Counted from the first letter of the stretch, positions 1 to 9,946 are shown. The stretch: 16,784 bases of DNA from Pseudomonadota bacterium (GCA_021811205.1 JAJZPK010000030.1:1-16784), one strand, 5' to 3'. Numbers and translations are program-made. The notes: generated by a model not told the origin, from the sequence alone.

Positions 1-25
1 CCGCTAGCCGGAAACTTCGGTTCAT
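1..25 (-). CDS. lpxD: Start of probable LpxD, UDP-3-O-acylglucosamine N-acyltransferase (partial)
   Basis: An ATG at 23-25 on the minus strand, a few bases past the skp stop, opens a frame that runs off the left edge and reads MNRSFRLA. LpxD proteins commonly begin with a short stretch ending in S-(F/I)-R-L-A, and lpxD follows skp in most proteobacteria, so position and residues agree. LpxD adds the second 3-hydroxyacyl chain to the glucosamine precursor of lipid A in the cytoplasm. Only eight codons are visible, so the call rests on synteny plus this short match. A purine-rich GAGAAG lies upstream of the ATG inside the end of skp. Confidence 0.55.
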
Positions 26-28
26 GAA

Positions 29-532
29 TTACTTCTCGTTCGCCAATGCCTTGATCACCTTGTCGGTGATGTCGATCTTGGGGCTGCGATAAACCGCTTC
101 CTGCAATATCAGATCATATTTCTCGGACTGGGCTATCTTGGTGATGACTTTGTTCGCCTTTTCGATGACGGAGGCCAGTTCCTCGTTCTTTCTCAAATTG
201 AGATCTTCCCTGAATTCGCGCTGCATGCGCTGAAAATCGCGGCTCAAATTGGCAAGATCGCGTTCCTTCGCGGACCGGTCGGCATCGGACATCGTCGCAC
301 CGTTCTTGTCCAGATCAGCCTGCAGATCCTTGGCCTGCTTGGCCATTTTCTGCAGATTCTGATCCCTTGCCGCAAATTCCTTCTCTATTCTTTTCTGCGC
401 AGCAATCGCCGGCGCTGATTCTCTCAGCACCCGCTCCGTATTGACGATTCCGATCTTGATCTCGTCTGCCAGGGCAGTGGTCGTTCCCACGGCCAGCATC
501 ATCGCGATCAAAATTGCATGTATCCTTTTCAA
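29..532 (-). CDS. skp: Periplasmic chaperone Skp/OmpH family
   Basis: This 167-residue protein has a classic signal peptide: KR near the start, a hydrophobic core, and a likely cut after ALA at residue 22. A short beta segment (KIGIVNTERVL) follows, then a long charged helical region at about 45-125 rich in K, E, R and Q, and a C-terminal beta/helix part. That is the layout of Skp/OmpH, whose trimers hold unfolded outer-membrane proteins in the periplasm and deliver them to BamA. It sits directly after bamA and before lpxD, the usual order. The start is TTG at 530-532: an AGGAGA five bases upstream fixes it, and the next in-frame ATG would cut into the signal peptide. Confidence 0.93.
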   Translation of the reverse strand: MKRIHAILIAMMLAVGTTTALADEIKIGIVNTERVLRESAPAIAAQKRIEKEFAARDQNLQKMAKQAKDLQADLDKNGATMSDADRSAKERDLANLSRDFQRMQREFREDLNLRKNEELASVIEKANKVITKIAQSEKYDLILQEAVYRSPKIDITDKVIKALANEK

Positions 533-537
533 TTTAA

Positions 538-543
538 TCTCCT
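538..543 (-). promoter_or_regulatory. Shine-Dalgarno of skp (AGGAGA)
   Basis: AGGAGA on the minus strand lies five bases before the TTG codon of skp, in the 18-base gap after bamA. It is the best ribosome binding site in the envelope part of the block and decides the TTG start. Its strength could help Skp be made independently of bamA translation. Confidence 0.7.
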
Positions 544-550
544 GGAGAAA

Positions 551-2871
551 TTAAAATACGTTGCCCAGCATGAACTGGAAGCGCTGGATATTGTCCAGCG
601 GTTGCGGATTGATCGGCTGTGCGATGCTGAATTTCAGCGGCCCGACAGGCGAAATCCAGGTCAGAGCCACCCCTCCAGCATATCTCAGCCCGCCGCCCTG
701 CAATGGAACCTGGCTAGTTCCATAGACTTGCCCGCCGTCGATGAATGTGCTGAGGCGCACCGAATTCTTGTCCTTGATGCCCGGCATGGGGAAATACACT
801 TCCCCGCTGACGATGACCAGCTTGTTCCCGCCTATGGGTTCATAATAGATGTCTTTTGGGCCCAGCGAATTGATGTCATAGCCTCTCACAGAACCCACGC
901 CGCCGGCATAGTAATTGTCGAAGAAAGGCAAGGGCTTGCCGCCGTATCCGCCGCCAACGCCGAGCTGCCCGCTGAGTTCCATTGAGATGCTCTTGTAGAG
1001 CGTGTGGAACCACATGTCCTGGGCGGTGAGCTGTAATATTTCAACGAGCCGCCAGGCAGCCCCATTTCGCTATAGGCACTCATCATGCTGCCTTCGGTTG
1101 CGAAGAATGCATTGTTCCTCGTATCGCGCGACCAGCCTATCGTTCCCTTGAGCGTGGAGTTCGTGTTGCCAAACTGCTGGATGAACTGTGCATATAGGGG
1201 CGATGTATAGATTGGATAAAGCGTGCTGTAGTACGGATAGAGCGCTGCATAATTGACCAGCTGTATGCTCGTTTGCTCGACGCCAAGCCCGTAATGGATG
1301 ATGTCGTTGTCAGTGATCGGCACGCCGAGACGCTCCATGAACCCTGTCGTCTGGGTTTGATATTGACCGAGCATCAGTGCAGAAGGATTGATGTCGCGTT
1401 TGTAAACATCGAAGCCAAGACTGGTTCCCGCATCCGTGTAATAAGGATTCGTGAAGGAAAGCGATGCCACCCTGTTCAGTATGCTGGTGCTTAGCATTAT
1501 GGATGCCTGGTCACCCGTCCCGAAAATGTTGTTCTCCGAAACGGAACCGTTCAGAATCAGACCTTCCGCACTCGCATAACCTGCGCCGACCGAGATGCTG
1601 CCTGTCGGCCTTTCCGTCACATTGACATTGAGATCGACCTGGTCATTGGTGCCGACCACCGCAGGCGTTTCAAGGTTGGTGTCGGAGAAATAGCCCAGCC
1701 GGTCTATCCTGTCCTTCGATTCCTTGATTTTCTTCGCCATGTACCAGCCGCCTTCCATCTGCCGGAATTCACGGCGGATCACTTCATCTTCCGTCCTCGT
1801 GTTGCCGGTGATGTTGATGCGCCTGACATAAACGCGATGGCCAGGATCGATGGAAAAAGTGAAAGCTGCAGTATGGTTCTGCTTGTCGAGATCGGGTATT
1901 GCATTGACATTCGCAAAGGCATAGCCCTCGTCTCCCAACCGCTCGCTGACGGCCTTGATTGAATCGGTGACATTTTCCCTGTCGAATATGTCGCCCTTCT
2001 TCACCGTGACGATCTTGCGCAGCTCCGGCTCGGGCAACAGCCTGTCTCCGGAAAAGTTGACTGCGCTGATGGTGTATTTCGGCCCTTCGGTGATATTGAT
2101 CGTGATGTAGATGTCTTTCTTGTCGGGCGTGATCGAGACATCCGTGGAATTGATGGCGAATTGCAGGTAGCCCCGATTCTGGTAATAGGAGCGCAGTTTT
2201 TCCTCGTCACCTGCCAGCTTGTTCCTTGAGTACTTGTCGTTGTCCGTGATCCAGGAAAGCCAATTCGGCGCGGAAAGCGAAAACAGATCGAGCAGATCCT
2301 TTTCCTTGAAAACATGGTTTCCGATGATCTCGATCTTGTGTATCTTGGCAACTTCACCTTCAGTGATGGCAAAGCTCACTGCGACGCGATTTCTTTCCAG
2401 CGGCGTGAGCGTGTCAACGACCTTGACGCCGTAATGGCCTCTTGCAATGTATTGCCTTTTCAACTCCTGAACCGCCTTGTCGAGCATCGATCTGTCGAGT
2501 ATGCGCGCCTCGGCGAGACCGATCTGCTTCAAGGCCTTCTTCAGATCCTCTTTCTTGATTTCCTTGGCGCCAGTAATATCTATCGAAGCAATCGCCGGTC
2601 GTTCAACGACATCGATGACGAGGGTTCCGTTTTCGGCTTCGATGCGCACATCCTTGAAAAAACCAGTCGCATACAGTGCCTTGATCGCCTCGACCGATTT
2701 TGCATCATTCATCGTGTCGCCGACCTTCACAGGCAAGTAGCTGAAAACCGTTCCCGCCTCGGTACGCTGGATGCCTTCGACTTTGATGTCCTTCACGACG
2801 AAGGGCTGGAACGCAAAAGCGGGAGTTGCAAACAGGCCTGAAACAAAGGCAGCCAAATATCTTATTTTCAT
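551..2871 (-). CDS. bamA: Outer membrane protein assembly factor BamA, interrupted by a frameshift
   Basis: BamA is the essential outer-membrane beta-barrel that folds and inserts other barrel proteins, including LPS and Bam components. The upstream part reads as a signal peptide ending in PAFA, five POTRA domains over roughly residues 20-420 (first one FVVKDIKVEGIQRTE), and the first part of the barrel. After LKYY, near residue 613, the frame is lost. The true sequence resumes one frame over (LTAQDMWFHTLYKS) and contains the L6-loop VRGY motif and a C-terminal Phe. Restoring one base gives about 773 residues, normal for the family. I start at the ATG at 2869-2871. A TTG three codons upstream (2878-2880) overlaps the rseP stop as TTGA and is the alternative. 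Both pieces are well conserved, so a sequencing or assembly error is more likely than decay. Confidence 0.93.
1028..1035 (-). other. Frameshift site in bamA (apparent one-base deletion)
   Basis: On the minus strand the codons TAT TAC (Tyr Tyr) are followed by AGCTCACC. Upstream BamA sequence is in frame through Tyr-Tyr, and downstream BamA sequence is in frame from CTC ACC (Leu Thr). Two bases (AG, 1032-1031) stand where a codon should be. One missing base, for instance AAG read as AG giving Lys, would restore the frame. There is no long homopolymer here, so simple run-length miscounting is less obvious than usual. Confidence 0.85.
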
Positions 2872-2876
2872 CAGGT

Positions 2877-4235
2877 TCAACCGGTAATCAAACGGTGCAG
2901 ATCGTTGTAAATAGCCAGGGCCATCAGCGAAAAAAGCAAGAACATCCCCACCTGCTGGCCTATTTCAATGGCTTTGTCGGGCAGTGGTCTGCCTCTTACG
3001 ATTTCGGCCATATAATACATCAAATGCCCCCCATCCAACACAGGAACGGGCAACAAATTAAGCACGCCCAGGCTGATGCTGATCAGCGCAAGGAAGCTGA
3101 GATAAGCGACCGGCCCCATTCTGGCGGACTGTCCCGCATAGTCGGCGATGGTAATCGGACCGCCGATATTGCTCGTGGAAATTTTGCCCAGCAGCATTTC
3201 CCCCATCATTTTCAGCGTGAAGCGGGAAGTCTCCCAGGTCTTGTCAAATGCGCGAATGAAAGCATGTCCGGGAGGATAGCGTGCATCGATAAACAGCCTG
3301 CTCATGGCCGCCTGGTCGATTTTTGCAGCAATACCTATCCTGGCGACGCTTTTGTCATTTTCGGTTTCTAATTCCGGGGTCACACGCAAATCGATGAGAC
3401 GCCCGCCCCTTTCGACAGTAACACTGATCGGCACGGTTCCATTTTCACGTATGAAATTAGCCACATCGTCCCAGCTATTGACATGTTTCCCGCCCAGCAA
3501 GACGATCCTGTCTCCAGTTTGGAATCCGGCTCGCCCTGCAGGCCCGCCTTCGACCACTTCCCCGATGACTGCTGGCACGACAAGTTTTGCCTCGACGAAC
3601 CCCAAACTGGTCAGGAAATTCCTGGAATCGATATCCGCATGGCTCAAGTCAAGCTGATGGTGAAGCAACTCCTCTTTCTTGCCGCGAGCTGAAATATCGA
3701 CCATGCCGCCTTTCACGGCCTGCTGGATCAGGAACCATCGCGCGTCTTCCCAGGTGCTGACAGGGTGATGATCGATCTCAAGAAGTTCTTCTCCCGATGA
3801 GAAGCCCGCGCTCGCCACGGCCGTGCCCGGCTTCACTTCGCCCAGAATCGGCTTCAATCCAGGAATGCCGTGCATGAAAAGCACCCAGTAAAGAAGAATC
3901 GCCAGAATCAGGTTGGACAGTGGGCCGGCAAGGACAATCAGAATGCGCTGGATGACGGGTTTCCTGTTGAACGCGCGGTGCAGCTCTTCGGCCGCAACCA
4001 TGCCTTCGCGTTCGTCGAGCATCTTGACGTAACCGCCGAGTGGAAAGGCAGCGATCGACCATTCCGTTTTGTCGGATCCGATCCGCCATGAAACAAGCGG
4101 CCTGCCGAAACCGACGGAAAACCGCAGCACCTTGACTCCGCATGCCTTGGCTACCGCATAGTGTCCCATCTCATGTACCACGACGAGTATGCCCAACGCT
4201 ATTGCAAATGCGGCAAGCGTAAAAATCATGCTCAT
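2877..4235 (-). CDS. rseP: RIP metalloprotease RseP (site-2 protease)
   Basis: This is a 452-residue inner-membrane zinc protease of the S2P family. The zinc motif HEMGH is at residues 21-25 in the first membrane helix, and the second metal-binding motif, [11 protein letters not shown], has its Asp at about 401. These match E. coli RseP, which is nearly the same length. Two PDZ domains lie between, including the segment [14 protein letters not shown]. RseP makes the second cut in the anti-sigma factor RseA, releasing sigma E, and clears leftover signal peptides. The ATG overlaps the dxr stop as ATGA. The stop (TGA, 2877-2879) overlaps the possible TTG of bamA. Position between dxr and bamA is standard. 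Confidence 0.96.
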   Translation of the reverse strand: MSMIFTLAAFAIALGILVVVHEMGHYAVAKACGVKVLRFSVGFGRPLVSWRIGSDKTEWSIAAFPLGGYVKMLDEREGMVAAEELHRAFNRKPVIQRILIVLAGPLSNLILAILLYWVLFMHGIPGLKPILGEVKPGTAVASAGFSSGEELLEIDHHPVSTWEDARWFLIQQAVKGGMVDISARGKKEELLHHQLDLSHADIDSRNFLTSLGFVEAKLVVPAVIGEVVEGGPAGRAGFQTGDRIVLLGGKHVNSWDDVANFIRENGTVPISVTVERGGRLIDLRVTPELETENDKSVARIGIAAKIDQAAMSRLFIDARYPPGHAFIRAFDKTWETSRFTLKMMGEMLLGKISTSNIGGPITIADYAGQSARMGPVAYLSFLALISISLGVLNLLPVPVLDGGHLMYYMAEIVRGRPLPDKAIEIGQQVGMFLLFSLMALAIYNDLHRLITG

Positions 4236-5401
4236 GAAACCTGCTCTCTCGCCGCGATCCTCGCCATGCTGTCGATCTCGAAGGCCTCGTCAAGACTGTT
4301 GAGCCGAAGCGCACCGAGCTTGTCCAATACGCCCGAAATAATCCTGGGGATCGCTGAAAAGCGGATTTTTCCGTCGAGAAAATATTGTACTGCGACTTCG
4401 TTCGCCGCATTCAGTATGGTCGGCGCAGCTCCCCCCGCTTCTAGCGCCTCAAAGGCAAGCGCAAGACAAGGAAATCGACCATAATCCGGCTCTTCGAAGT
4501 GCAATGACGCTATCTTGCAAAGATCGAGCGAACCGACGCCTGATTCGATCCTGTCCGGGAATCCCAATGCATAGGCAATGGGGGTCCTCATGTCCGGGTT
4601 ACCCAATTGGGCGAGAATGGAGCCGTCAATGTATTCGACCATGGAATGGATGATGCTCTCCGGATGCACGACAACCTTGATTGTCTCGGGCAAAGCATCG
4701 AACAGCCAATGCGCCTCGATCACTTCAAGCCCCTTGTTCATCATCGTCGCGGAATCGACTGAGATCTTCCTGCCCATCGACCAGTTGGGATGATTGCATG
4801 CTTCATCCGGCGTGACATGGTCGAGCGCTTCCTTCGCAAACGATCTGAAAGGGCCGCCGGATGCAGTCAACAGGATACGCTTCACCCCGCCTTCGCGATT
4901 TGCATCATTGCGCGGCAAAACCTGGAATATGGCATTGTGCTCGCTGTCGATCGGGAGAAGCGTTGCGCCGTTCTCCCTGACCGCATCAATGAAAAGCTTC
5001 CCCGTCATGACCAGGGTTTCCTTGTTGGCGAGCAATATTCTTTTTCCCGCTTTCGCCGCAGCAAGTGAGGGTCGCATGCCTGCCGCACCGACGATGGCAG
5101 CCATCACGGTGTCCACATCAGGCAATGACGCAATTTTTTCCAAAGCAGCCATGCCGGTTTCGACTTCCGTCTCCAGACCGGCCCGCTTCACGCCTTCACG
5201 CAAGATCTCAGCGCTTTCCTCGTCGAGCATCACTGCGTGTCTGGGTCTGAACTTCAGACATTGCTCGAGCATGAGGTCGTGCCTCGTATTGGCGCTCAGC
5301 GCATGGACCGCAAACTTTTCAGGATGTCGACTGACGACATCGAGGGTGCTTTGTCCGATGCTGCCCGTGGAACCGAGTATGGTGATTTTTTGCATTTTCA
5401 T
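4232..5401 (-). CDS. dxr: 1-deoxy-D-xylulose 5-phosphate reductoisomerase
   Basis: Dxr turns DXP into 2-C-methyl-D-erythritol 4-phosphate with NADPH, the first committed step of the MEP isoprenoid pathway. At 389 residues it is of family length. The NADPH-binding loop GSTGSIG is at residues 10-16, ANKETLV at about 125-131, and the metal/substrate segment DSEHNAIFQ at 152-160. ASGGPFR is at about 180-186, and the HPNWSMG and [12 protein letters not shown] signatures lie near 204-232, with Glu226 probably the third metal ligand. The ATG at 5399-5401 overlaps the cdsA stop as ATGA. A second ATG two codons in (5393-5395) is closer to the usual N terminus and cannot be excluded. Its product feeds UppS, encoded two genes away. 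Confidence 0.97.
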   Translation of the reverse strand: MKMQKITILGSTGSIGQSTLDVVSRHPEKFAVHALSANTRHDLMLEQCLKFRPRHAVMLDEESAEILREGVKRAGLETEVETGMAALEKIASLPDVDTVMAAIVGAAGMRPSLAAAKAGKRILLANKETLVMTGKLFIDAVRENGATLLPIDSEHNAIFQVLPRNDANREGGVKRILLTASGGPFRSFAKEALDHVTPDEACNHPNWSMGRKISVDSATMMNKGLEVIEAHWLFDALPETIKVVVHPESIIHSMVEYIDGSILAQLGNPDMRTPIAYALGFPDRIESGVGSLDLCKIASLHFEEPDYGRFPCLALAFEALEAGGAAPTILNAANEVAVQYFLDGKIRFSAIPRIISGVLDKLGALRLNSLDEAFEIDSMARIAAREQVS

Positions 5402-6210
5402 GACCAGTATTGCGCAAGCATGAGGCCCAGCGCCGCCATGGGCAACGCTGCAGTCAAACTGTCGATGCGGTCGAGAATGCCGCCGTGGCCTGGAAGAATG
5501 TTTCCGCTATCCTTGAGACCGGCATTGCGCTTGACCTGGGATTCAAACAAATCCCCGACAATGCTGAATGCCAAGAGCAGCAAGGCCGACGGGATCAGCC
5601 AGAATGGTCCAATGGGCAGGGAATCGGTATTGCCGAAAAAAATCAGGATCCACGCATAAAGTGCAACTGCGAACACGGCGCCTGCCACCCCCTCCCAGGT
5701 TTTTCCAGGGCTGATGGAAGGTGCAAGCTTGTGCGCTCCGAATTTTCTGCCGCTGAAATAGGCTGCGGTATCAGCAATCCACACAATGGCCATCACGCCA
5801 AGCAGGAGCCACGGGCCATGCAATCTCAAATCGATCATGGCAAGCCAGGTCGGTATCAGGATGATCCAGCCGATGCAGGCCATGAGCACCGGATGCCGGG
5901 GCCGCCAGCCTGTTGCCAGACAGAACGGTGCAATCACGATCCAGAACAGCGCCGAGATGCCGTAAAAAAACAGGATGCGGCTTGAGTCAAGCTGGATCAA
6001 CCAGAAAAACAGGAACGACAGCATGATAGTCAGCACGATGTATAACTGCATCAGCAATTTCGAAAAAGAAGCCAGCCTGGCCCATTCCCGGCAGGCGAGA
6101 ATAGTCACGACCAAGCTCATTCCAGCCCAGAACTCATCCGAGAAAAGAAACAGTGCACCCAGGAAAACCAGAACCAATACGACAGCGGTCAGTATCCTGG
6201 CTTTAAGCAT
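5398..6210 (-). CDS. cdsA: Phosphatidate cytidylyltransferase (CDP-diglyceride synthetase)
   Basis: CdsA joins CTP and phosphatidic acid to CDP-diacylglycerol, the precursor of all membrane phospholipids. The 270-residue protein is mostly hydrophobic, with several predicted membrane helices from residue 5 onward. It ends with the family signature at about 224-250: [11 protein letters not shown], then [12 protein letters not shown], with the two catalytic-region Asp at 247 and 250. The open frame extends 69 codons further upstream, but that part lies inside uppS and does not look like CdsA. I therefore start at the ATG at 6208-6210 ([13 protein letters not shown]), which overlaps the uppS stop by eight bases. 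There is no clear ribosome binding site, so coupling to uppS is likely. Confidence 0.95.
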   Translation of the reverse strand: MLKARILTAVVLVLVFLGALFLFSDEFWAGMSLVVTILACREWARLASFSKLLMQLYIVLTIMLSFLFFWLIQLDSSRILFFYGISALFWIVIAPFCLATGWRPRHPVLMACIGWIILIPTWLAMIDLRLHGPWLLLGVMAIVWIADTAAYFSGRKFGAHKLAPSISPGKTWEGVAGAVFAVALYAWILIFFGNTDSLPIGPFWLIPSALLLLAFSIVGDLFESQVKRNAGLKDSGNILPGHGGILDRIDSLTAALPMAALGLMLAQYWS

Positions 6211-6961
6211 TTTTGGAAGGCAGTTGCTCGCTGGTCCGACCGAATCGCCTCTCCCTCGCCTGATAGGAACAAATGGCGAGATCGAGCGCTGCAGAATCGA
6301 AATCCGGCCATAGCGTATCAGTGAAATACAGCTCGGCATAGGCAAGCTGCCACAACAGGAAATTGCTGATCCGCTGCTCCCCGCCTGTCCTGATGAAAAG
6401 ATCGGGCTCCGGAGCATAGCTCATGGACAGATACGGTGAAAGATCGTTTTCGGAAAATTCCTCGGCATGCGCCGGCCGCTCTTTCAGCATCCGTTTCATC
6501 GCCTGCATGATGTCCCATCTTCCACCGTAGTTGGCTGCAACCGTCAGGTTCAGCCCACCGTTGTCTCGAGTAAGCGTCTCTGCATCCCTGATCAAGGACA
6601 CCAGCTTGGAATCGAAAGGCGAAATGTCTCCGATCACCCTGAAGCGCAAGTTGTCCTTGTGCATCTGCTCGATCTCGCGCGCAAGCGAACTGTAGAAAAG
6701 TGTCATCAGGAACGAGACTTCATCCTTGGGTCTGCGCCAGTTCTCGCTGCTGAATGCGAACAGAGTCAGATAATCGACACCCAGGCTGTTGCAATGCCTG
6801 ATTGTGCTGCGTACGCTTTTGACTCCCCGCTGATGTCCTGCAATTCTCGGCAACAGGCGCTTCTTGGCCCATCGGCCATTTCCATCCATAATGATCGCGA
6901 TGTGCGCCGGAACGCTCCTTGCCGATGGTATTTCGCAGGTCGAGCTTTTGAACTGGGTCAT
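6203..6961 (-). CDS. uppS: Isoprenyl transferase / undecaprenyl diphosphate synthase
   Basis: This cis-prenyltransferase (252 residues) extends farnesyl diphosphate with isopentenyl diphosphate to the C55 lipid carrier used for peptidoglycan and other envelope polymers. The P-loop-like IMDGNGRWAKKR carries catalytic Asp26, followed by the conserved R-x3-GH. FAFSSENWRRP follows in the middle. The C-terminal signature DLFIRTGGEQRISNFLLWQ has Arg191 and Arg197, and Glu210 lies in AYAEL. All key residues of the family are present. The ATG shares one base with the frr stop (TGATG). The 5' end reads into a somewhat longer N-terminal extension ([16 protein letters not shown]) than in many relatives, with no better start inside it. 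Confidence 0.96.
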   Translation of the reverse strand: MTQFKSSTCEIPSARSVPAHIAIIMDGNGRWAKKRLLPRIAGHQRGVKSVRSTIRHCNSLGVDYLTLFAFSSENWRRPKDEVSFLMTLFYSSLAREIEQMHKDNLRFRVIGDISPFDSKLVSLIRDAETLTRDNGGLNLTVAANYGGRWDIMQAMKRMLKERPAHAEEFSENDLSPYLSMSYAPEPDLFIRTGGEQRISNFLLWQLAYAELYFTDTLWPDFDSAALDLAICSYQARERRFGRTSEQLPSKNA

Positions 6962-7518
6962 CAGACTGCCAGGAGATCGGCTTCTTTGAGCTGTAATGCT
7001 TTGTCGACTTCGGCGATATGACGGTCCGTCAGTTTCTGGATTTCATCCTGAGCGCGTCTTTCTTCATCTTCGGATATCACCTTGTCCTTGACGAGATCCT
7101 TGAGCGAGGAATTGGCATCCCTGCGGATATTCCTGATGGAAACTCGTGCGTTCTCGGCTTCCCCCTTGACCACCTTGATGAGATCGCGCCTGCGCTCTTC
7201 AGTGAGCATCGGCATGGGGACACGCACGATGTCACCGACGGAGGAAGGATTGAGCCCCAGATCGGAATCCCTGATCGCCTTCTCGATCTGCGACAGCATC
7301 TTCTTTTCCCAAGGAGATACGCTGATGGTACGCGCATCCAGAAGGCTCACATTGGCAACCTGGCTGATCGGAGTCGGATTCCCGTAATAATCGACCATCA
7401 CATGATCGAGTATGCCGGTATGCGCCCTGCCCGTCCTGACCTTCGAGAAATCGACTTTCAGGACCTCGAGCGCCTTGCTCATCCTTTGTTCGGCAGATTT
7501 CTTGACTTCACCCAACAT
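6961..7518 (-). CDS. frr: Ribosome recycling factor
   Basis: RRF works with EF-G in the cytoplasm to split the post-termination ribosome. The protein is 185 residues, exactly the family size. It shows [24 protein letters not shown] near the start, [24 protein letters not shown] in the middle, and the helical [28 protein letters not shown] segment, all hallmark stretches. Domain I (three-helix bundle) is formed by both ends and domain II by the beta-rich middle. It follows pyrH by 24 bases and precedes uppS with a one-base overlap. The ATG at 7516-7518 has a purine-rich GGAAGAAAAG just upstream. Confidence 0.97.
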   Translation of the reverse strand: MLGEVKKSAEQRMSKALEVLKVDFSKVRTGRAHTGILDHVMVDYYGNPTPISQVANVSLLDARTISVSPWEKKMLSQIEKAIRDSDLGLNPSSVGDIVRVPMPMLTEERRRDLIKVVKGEAENARVSIRNIRRDANSSLKDLVKDKVISEDEERRAQDEIQKLTDRHIAEVDKALQLKEADLLAV

Positions 7519-7542
7519 CTTTTCTTCCCAAATATGCTGAAA

Positions 7543-8259
7543 TCAGCAGTATACCAGAGTTCCCTCGTCCTCCCCGAGCACGACCCGCTTCAAGGCGGAA
7601 GTCTTGAATATGCTGAATACGTTCACATTCATGTTCTGGTCGCGGCACAGTGCGAGCGCCGTGGCATCCATGACCTTGAGGTTCTTCTGGATGGCCTCGT
7701 CGAAACTCAGCCGGCTGTAGCGCGCTGCGTCGGGATGTTTCATCGGGTCTGCAGTATACACGCCGTCTACCTTCGTCGCCTTGAGAACGATGTCCACGTT
7801 CATTTCCATACCGCGCAAGGCCGCTGCCGTGTCGGTCGTGAAAAAAGGATTGCCTGTCCCTGCCGCGAACACCACCACTTTGCCTTCTTCCAGGTAGCGC
7901 ATCGCCTTTCCGCGTATATAGGGCTCTGCGACCTGCTCGATATTGAGCGCGGACTGGACACGGCAACCCAGCCCCACACCGCGCATCGCATCCTGCAGTG
8001 CAAGCGCGTTCATGACAGTTGCCATCATGCCCATGTAGTCGGCAGTCGCCCTATCCATGCCAGCGGCACCGAGGGCGACGCCACGGAAAATATTTCCGCC
8101 GCCGATCACGATACCTACTTGAACGCCCATTTCGACGACTTCCTTGATCTCGGACACGATGCGTTCGATCGTCGGGCGATTGATGCCGTAGCTGTCGTCA
8201 CCCATGAGCGCTTCCCCGCTCAGTTTGAGCAGAATCCGCTTGTAGGCAGGTCTCGTCAA
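7543..8259 (-). CDS. pyrH: UMP kinase
   Basis: PyrH phosphorylates UMP to UDP, feeding pyrimidine nucleotide and UDP-sugar synthesis. It is a homohexamer of the amino-acid-kinase fold. The 238-residue protein shows the phosphate-binding KLSGEALMG at 12-20, GGGNIFRG at about 54-61, [21 protein letters not shown], and [15 protein letters not shown], all typical of bacterial UMP kinases. The start is TTG at 8257-8259, overlapping the tsf stop as TTGA. No ATG occurs before residue 19, which is inside the kinase motif, and relatives begin at the same place ([14 protein letters not shown]). The stop at 7543-7545 leaves a short gap to frr. Confidence 0.96.
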   Translation of the reverse strand: MTRPAYKRILLKLSGEALMGDDSYGINRPTIERIVSEIKEVVEMGVQVGIVIGGGNIFRGVALGAAGMDRATADYMGMMATVMNALALQDAMRGVGLGCRVQSALNIEQVAEPYIRGKAMRYLEEGKVVVFAAGTGNPFFTTDTAAALRGMEMNVDIVLKATKVDGVYTADPMKHPDAARYSRLSFDEAIQKNLKVMDATALALCRDQNMNVNVFSIFKTSALKRVVLGEDEGTLVYC

Positions 8260-9134
8260 GATTGCCCCACTTGCGCCATCACCTCGGCAACAAAATCGGA
8301 AGCGGCTTTCTCGATGCCCTCGCCGACAACGAACATTTGGAAGGTATTGACCTTGGCACCCTTGGCAGCCAACAGCTTCTCAACCGTCTGATCCGGATCC
8401 TTCACGAAGGGCTGCCCCAAGAGGGTGACTTCGGCAAGGTATTTGGCCATTCTGCCATCCACCATCTTCTCGACGATGTTCGCCGGTTTGCCGCTTTCTG
8501 CCGCCTGAGCGGTGTAGATTTCGCGCTCCCTGGAAATCAGCTCCGCAGGCACTTCATCTTTCGAAACGCAAACCGGTTTGCTTGCCGCGATGTGCATGGC
8601 GATATCCTTGCCGAGCCCCTCGTCCGCGCCTGCATAATCGACCAGCACGCCGATTTTGGATCCGTGCAGATAGAATGCCAGCTGCCCTTCCGTCTTGAAT
8701 CGCGCCAACCTGCGAATGCTGATGTTTTCACCGAGCTTCATGACGAGCTCCTGGCGAATCTCTTCCACCGTCTTGCCTCCCATGCCGGCAGCAGACAATG
8801 CCGCCACGTCGGACGGATCGTTCTCGCTTGCAAATTGCGCCAGCGATTTCGCGAAATCGATGAAATCCACGTTCTTGGCAACGAAATCGGTTTCGCAATT
8901 GACTTCGACAAGCGCACCTGTTTTTCTGTCGGGCGAGATGAAAGCACCGATAATGCCTTCAGCGGCAACCCTGCCAGCTGCCTTGCTCGCCTTGGCGCCG
9001 CTCTTGATTCTGAGCAGATCTTCGGCGGCCTTCATGTCGCCGTTCGTCTCGGTCAGCGCCTTCTTGCATTCCATCATGCCAAGGCCGGTCCGCTCGCGCA
9101 GTTCCTTCACCATGCCTGCGGTAATTTCCGCCAT
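8256..9134 (-). CDS. tsf: Translation elongation factor Ts
   Basis: EF-Ts exchanges GDP for GTP on EF-Tu. The protein has 292 residues. The N-terminal UBA-like domain carries the signature [19 protein letters not shown], and the core has the TDFVAKN motif at 82-88, whose Asp-Phe contact EF-Tu. The C-terminal part ends with the usual [18 protein letters not shown] and a short coiled segment. The ATG at 9132-9134 has an AGGAG eight bases upstream. It lies 58 bases beyond rpsB with an intrinsic terminator in between, so its expression probably depends on read-through from rpsB. Confidence 0.97.
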   Translation of the reverse strand: MAEITAGMVKELRERTGLGMMECKKALTETNGDMKAAEDLLRIKSGAKASKAAGRVAAEGIIGAFISPDRKTGALVEVNCETDFVAKNVDFIDFAKSLAQFASENDPSDVAALSAAGMGGKTVEEIRQELVMKLGENISIRRLARFKTEGQLAFYLHGSKIGVLVDYAGADEGLGKDIAMHIAASKPVCVSKDEVPAELISREREIYTAQAAESGKPANIVEKMVDGRMAKYLAEVTLLGQPFVKDPDQTVEKLLAAKGAKVNTFQMFVVGEGIEKAASDFVAEVMAQVGQS

Positions 9135-9165
9135 CTGTACAACTCCTAATAAATAAACAAAGTTT

Positions 9166-9191
9166 AAAAAAAAGGGGCCAGCGCCCCTTTT
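9166..9191 (-). terminator. Intrinsic terminator/attenuator between rpsB and tsf
   Basis: On the minus strand, seven bases after the rpsB stop, AAAAGGGGC and GCCCCTTTT form a nine-base-pair perfect stem (9191-9183 with 9178-9170) around a four-base loop. A run of eight T (9173-9166), partly shared with the stem, follows. This is a textbook rho-independent terminator for leftward transcription. As tsf and at least nine further genes lie downstream with no other clear promoter, partial read-through is likely. A transcriptional stop in the rpsB-tsf gap is known in E. coli. The purpose would be to make more S2 than EF-Ts. Confidence 0.88.
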
Positions 9192-9197
9192 CCTGGA

Positions 9198-9941
9198 TTA
9201 TTCTGCTGCGTCGCCCGGATCACTGACCTCGACAAAGTCATCACTGACCAGCTCCTTGATGACCTGGCTCCTGCCTTCCAGAATGGCATCGGCCACGCCC
9301 CTTGCATAAAGCCGGATGGCGCGACTGGAATCGTCGTTCCCCGGAATAACGTAAGATACCCCTTCAGGAGAATGATTGGTGTCGACCACGCCGATCACGG
9401 GGATACCAAGCTTGCCCGCCTCAACAATCGCGCCTTTCTGGTAACCGACGTCGATGACGAAAAGTGCATCGGGCAGATTAGGCATGTCCTTGATCCCGCC
9501 GAGACTGCGCTCAAGCTTTTCGTATTCGCGATGGAGCTCCAGGGCTTCTTTCTTCGAAAGCCTGTCCATCGATCCGTCCTGCATCATGGTTTCCATGTCG
9601 TGCAGGCGTTTGATCGATTGCTTGACCGTCTTGAAATTGGTCAGCATGCCGCCGAGCCAGCGGTGATCGACATAAGGGCTGCCGCAACGGATAGCCTCTT
9701 CCTTGATGATCTCGCGCGCTTGGCGCTTCGTGCCGACGAAAAGAATCGTCCCCTTGTTGGAAGCGAGCTGGCGAACATGTTTCATCGCCTCCTGGTATTT
9801 CGCCAACGTCTTTTCAAGGTTGACGATATGGATCTTGTTGCGGTGCCCGAAAATGTATTGCGCCATCTTCGGATTCCAGTAACGTGTCTGGTGACCGAAA
9901 TGGACACCCGCTTCAAGCATTTGACGCATCGTGACTGACAT
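9198..9941 (-). CDS. rpsB: 30S ribosomal protein S2
   Basis: S2 is a 247-residue protein of the small ribosomal subunit, assembled late and needed for S1 binding. The start region [26 protein letters not shown] is the hallmark N terminus. [31 protein letters not shown] in the middle and [25 protein letters not shown] near the end are also characteristic. An upstream TTG (9951-9953) is in frame, but it lies within the GGAGA ribosome binding site, so the ATG at 9939-9941 is the start. The gene heads the long minus-strand block and is followed by a terminator, then tsf. Confidence 0.97.
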   Translation of the reverse strand: MSVTMRQMLEAGVHFGHQTRYWNPKMAQYIFGHRNKIHIVNLEKTLAKYQEAMKHVRQLASNKGTILFVGTKRQAREIIKEEAIRCGSPYVDHRWLGGMLTNFKTVKQSIKRLHDMETMMQDGSMDRLSKKEALELHREYEKLERSLGGIKDMPNLPDALFVIDVGYQKGAIVEAGKLGIPVIGVVDTNHSPEGVSYVIPGNDDSSRAIRLYARGVADAILEGRSQVIKELVSDDFVEVSDPGDAAE

Positions 9942-9946
9942 TTGTT

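Noticed and set aside
6211..6417. Upstream extension of the cdsA frame
   Set aside because: It lies inside uppS in another frame. The hydrophobic CdsA N terminus begins at the ATG at 6210.
7018..8391. Plus-strand open frame of 457 codons
   Set aside because: It lies antisense to frr, pyrH and tsf, all clearly real. It resembles no family I know, is rich in His, Arg and Asp as reverse-strand shadows are, and has no ribosome binding site.
8262..9149. Plus-strand open frame of 295 codons opposite tsf
   Set aside because: It mirrors tsf almost exactly and has no family resemblance; it is an antisense shadow.
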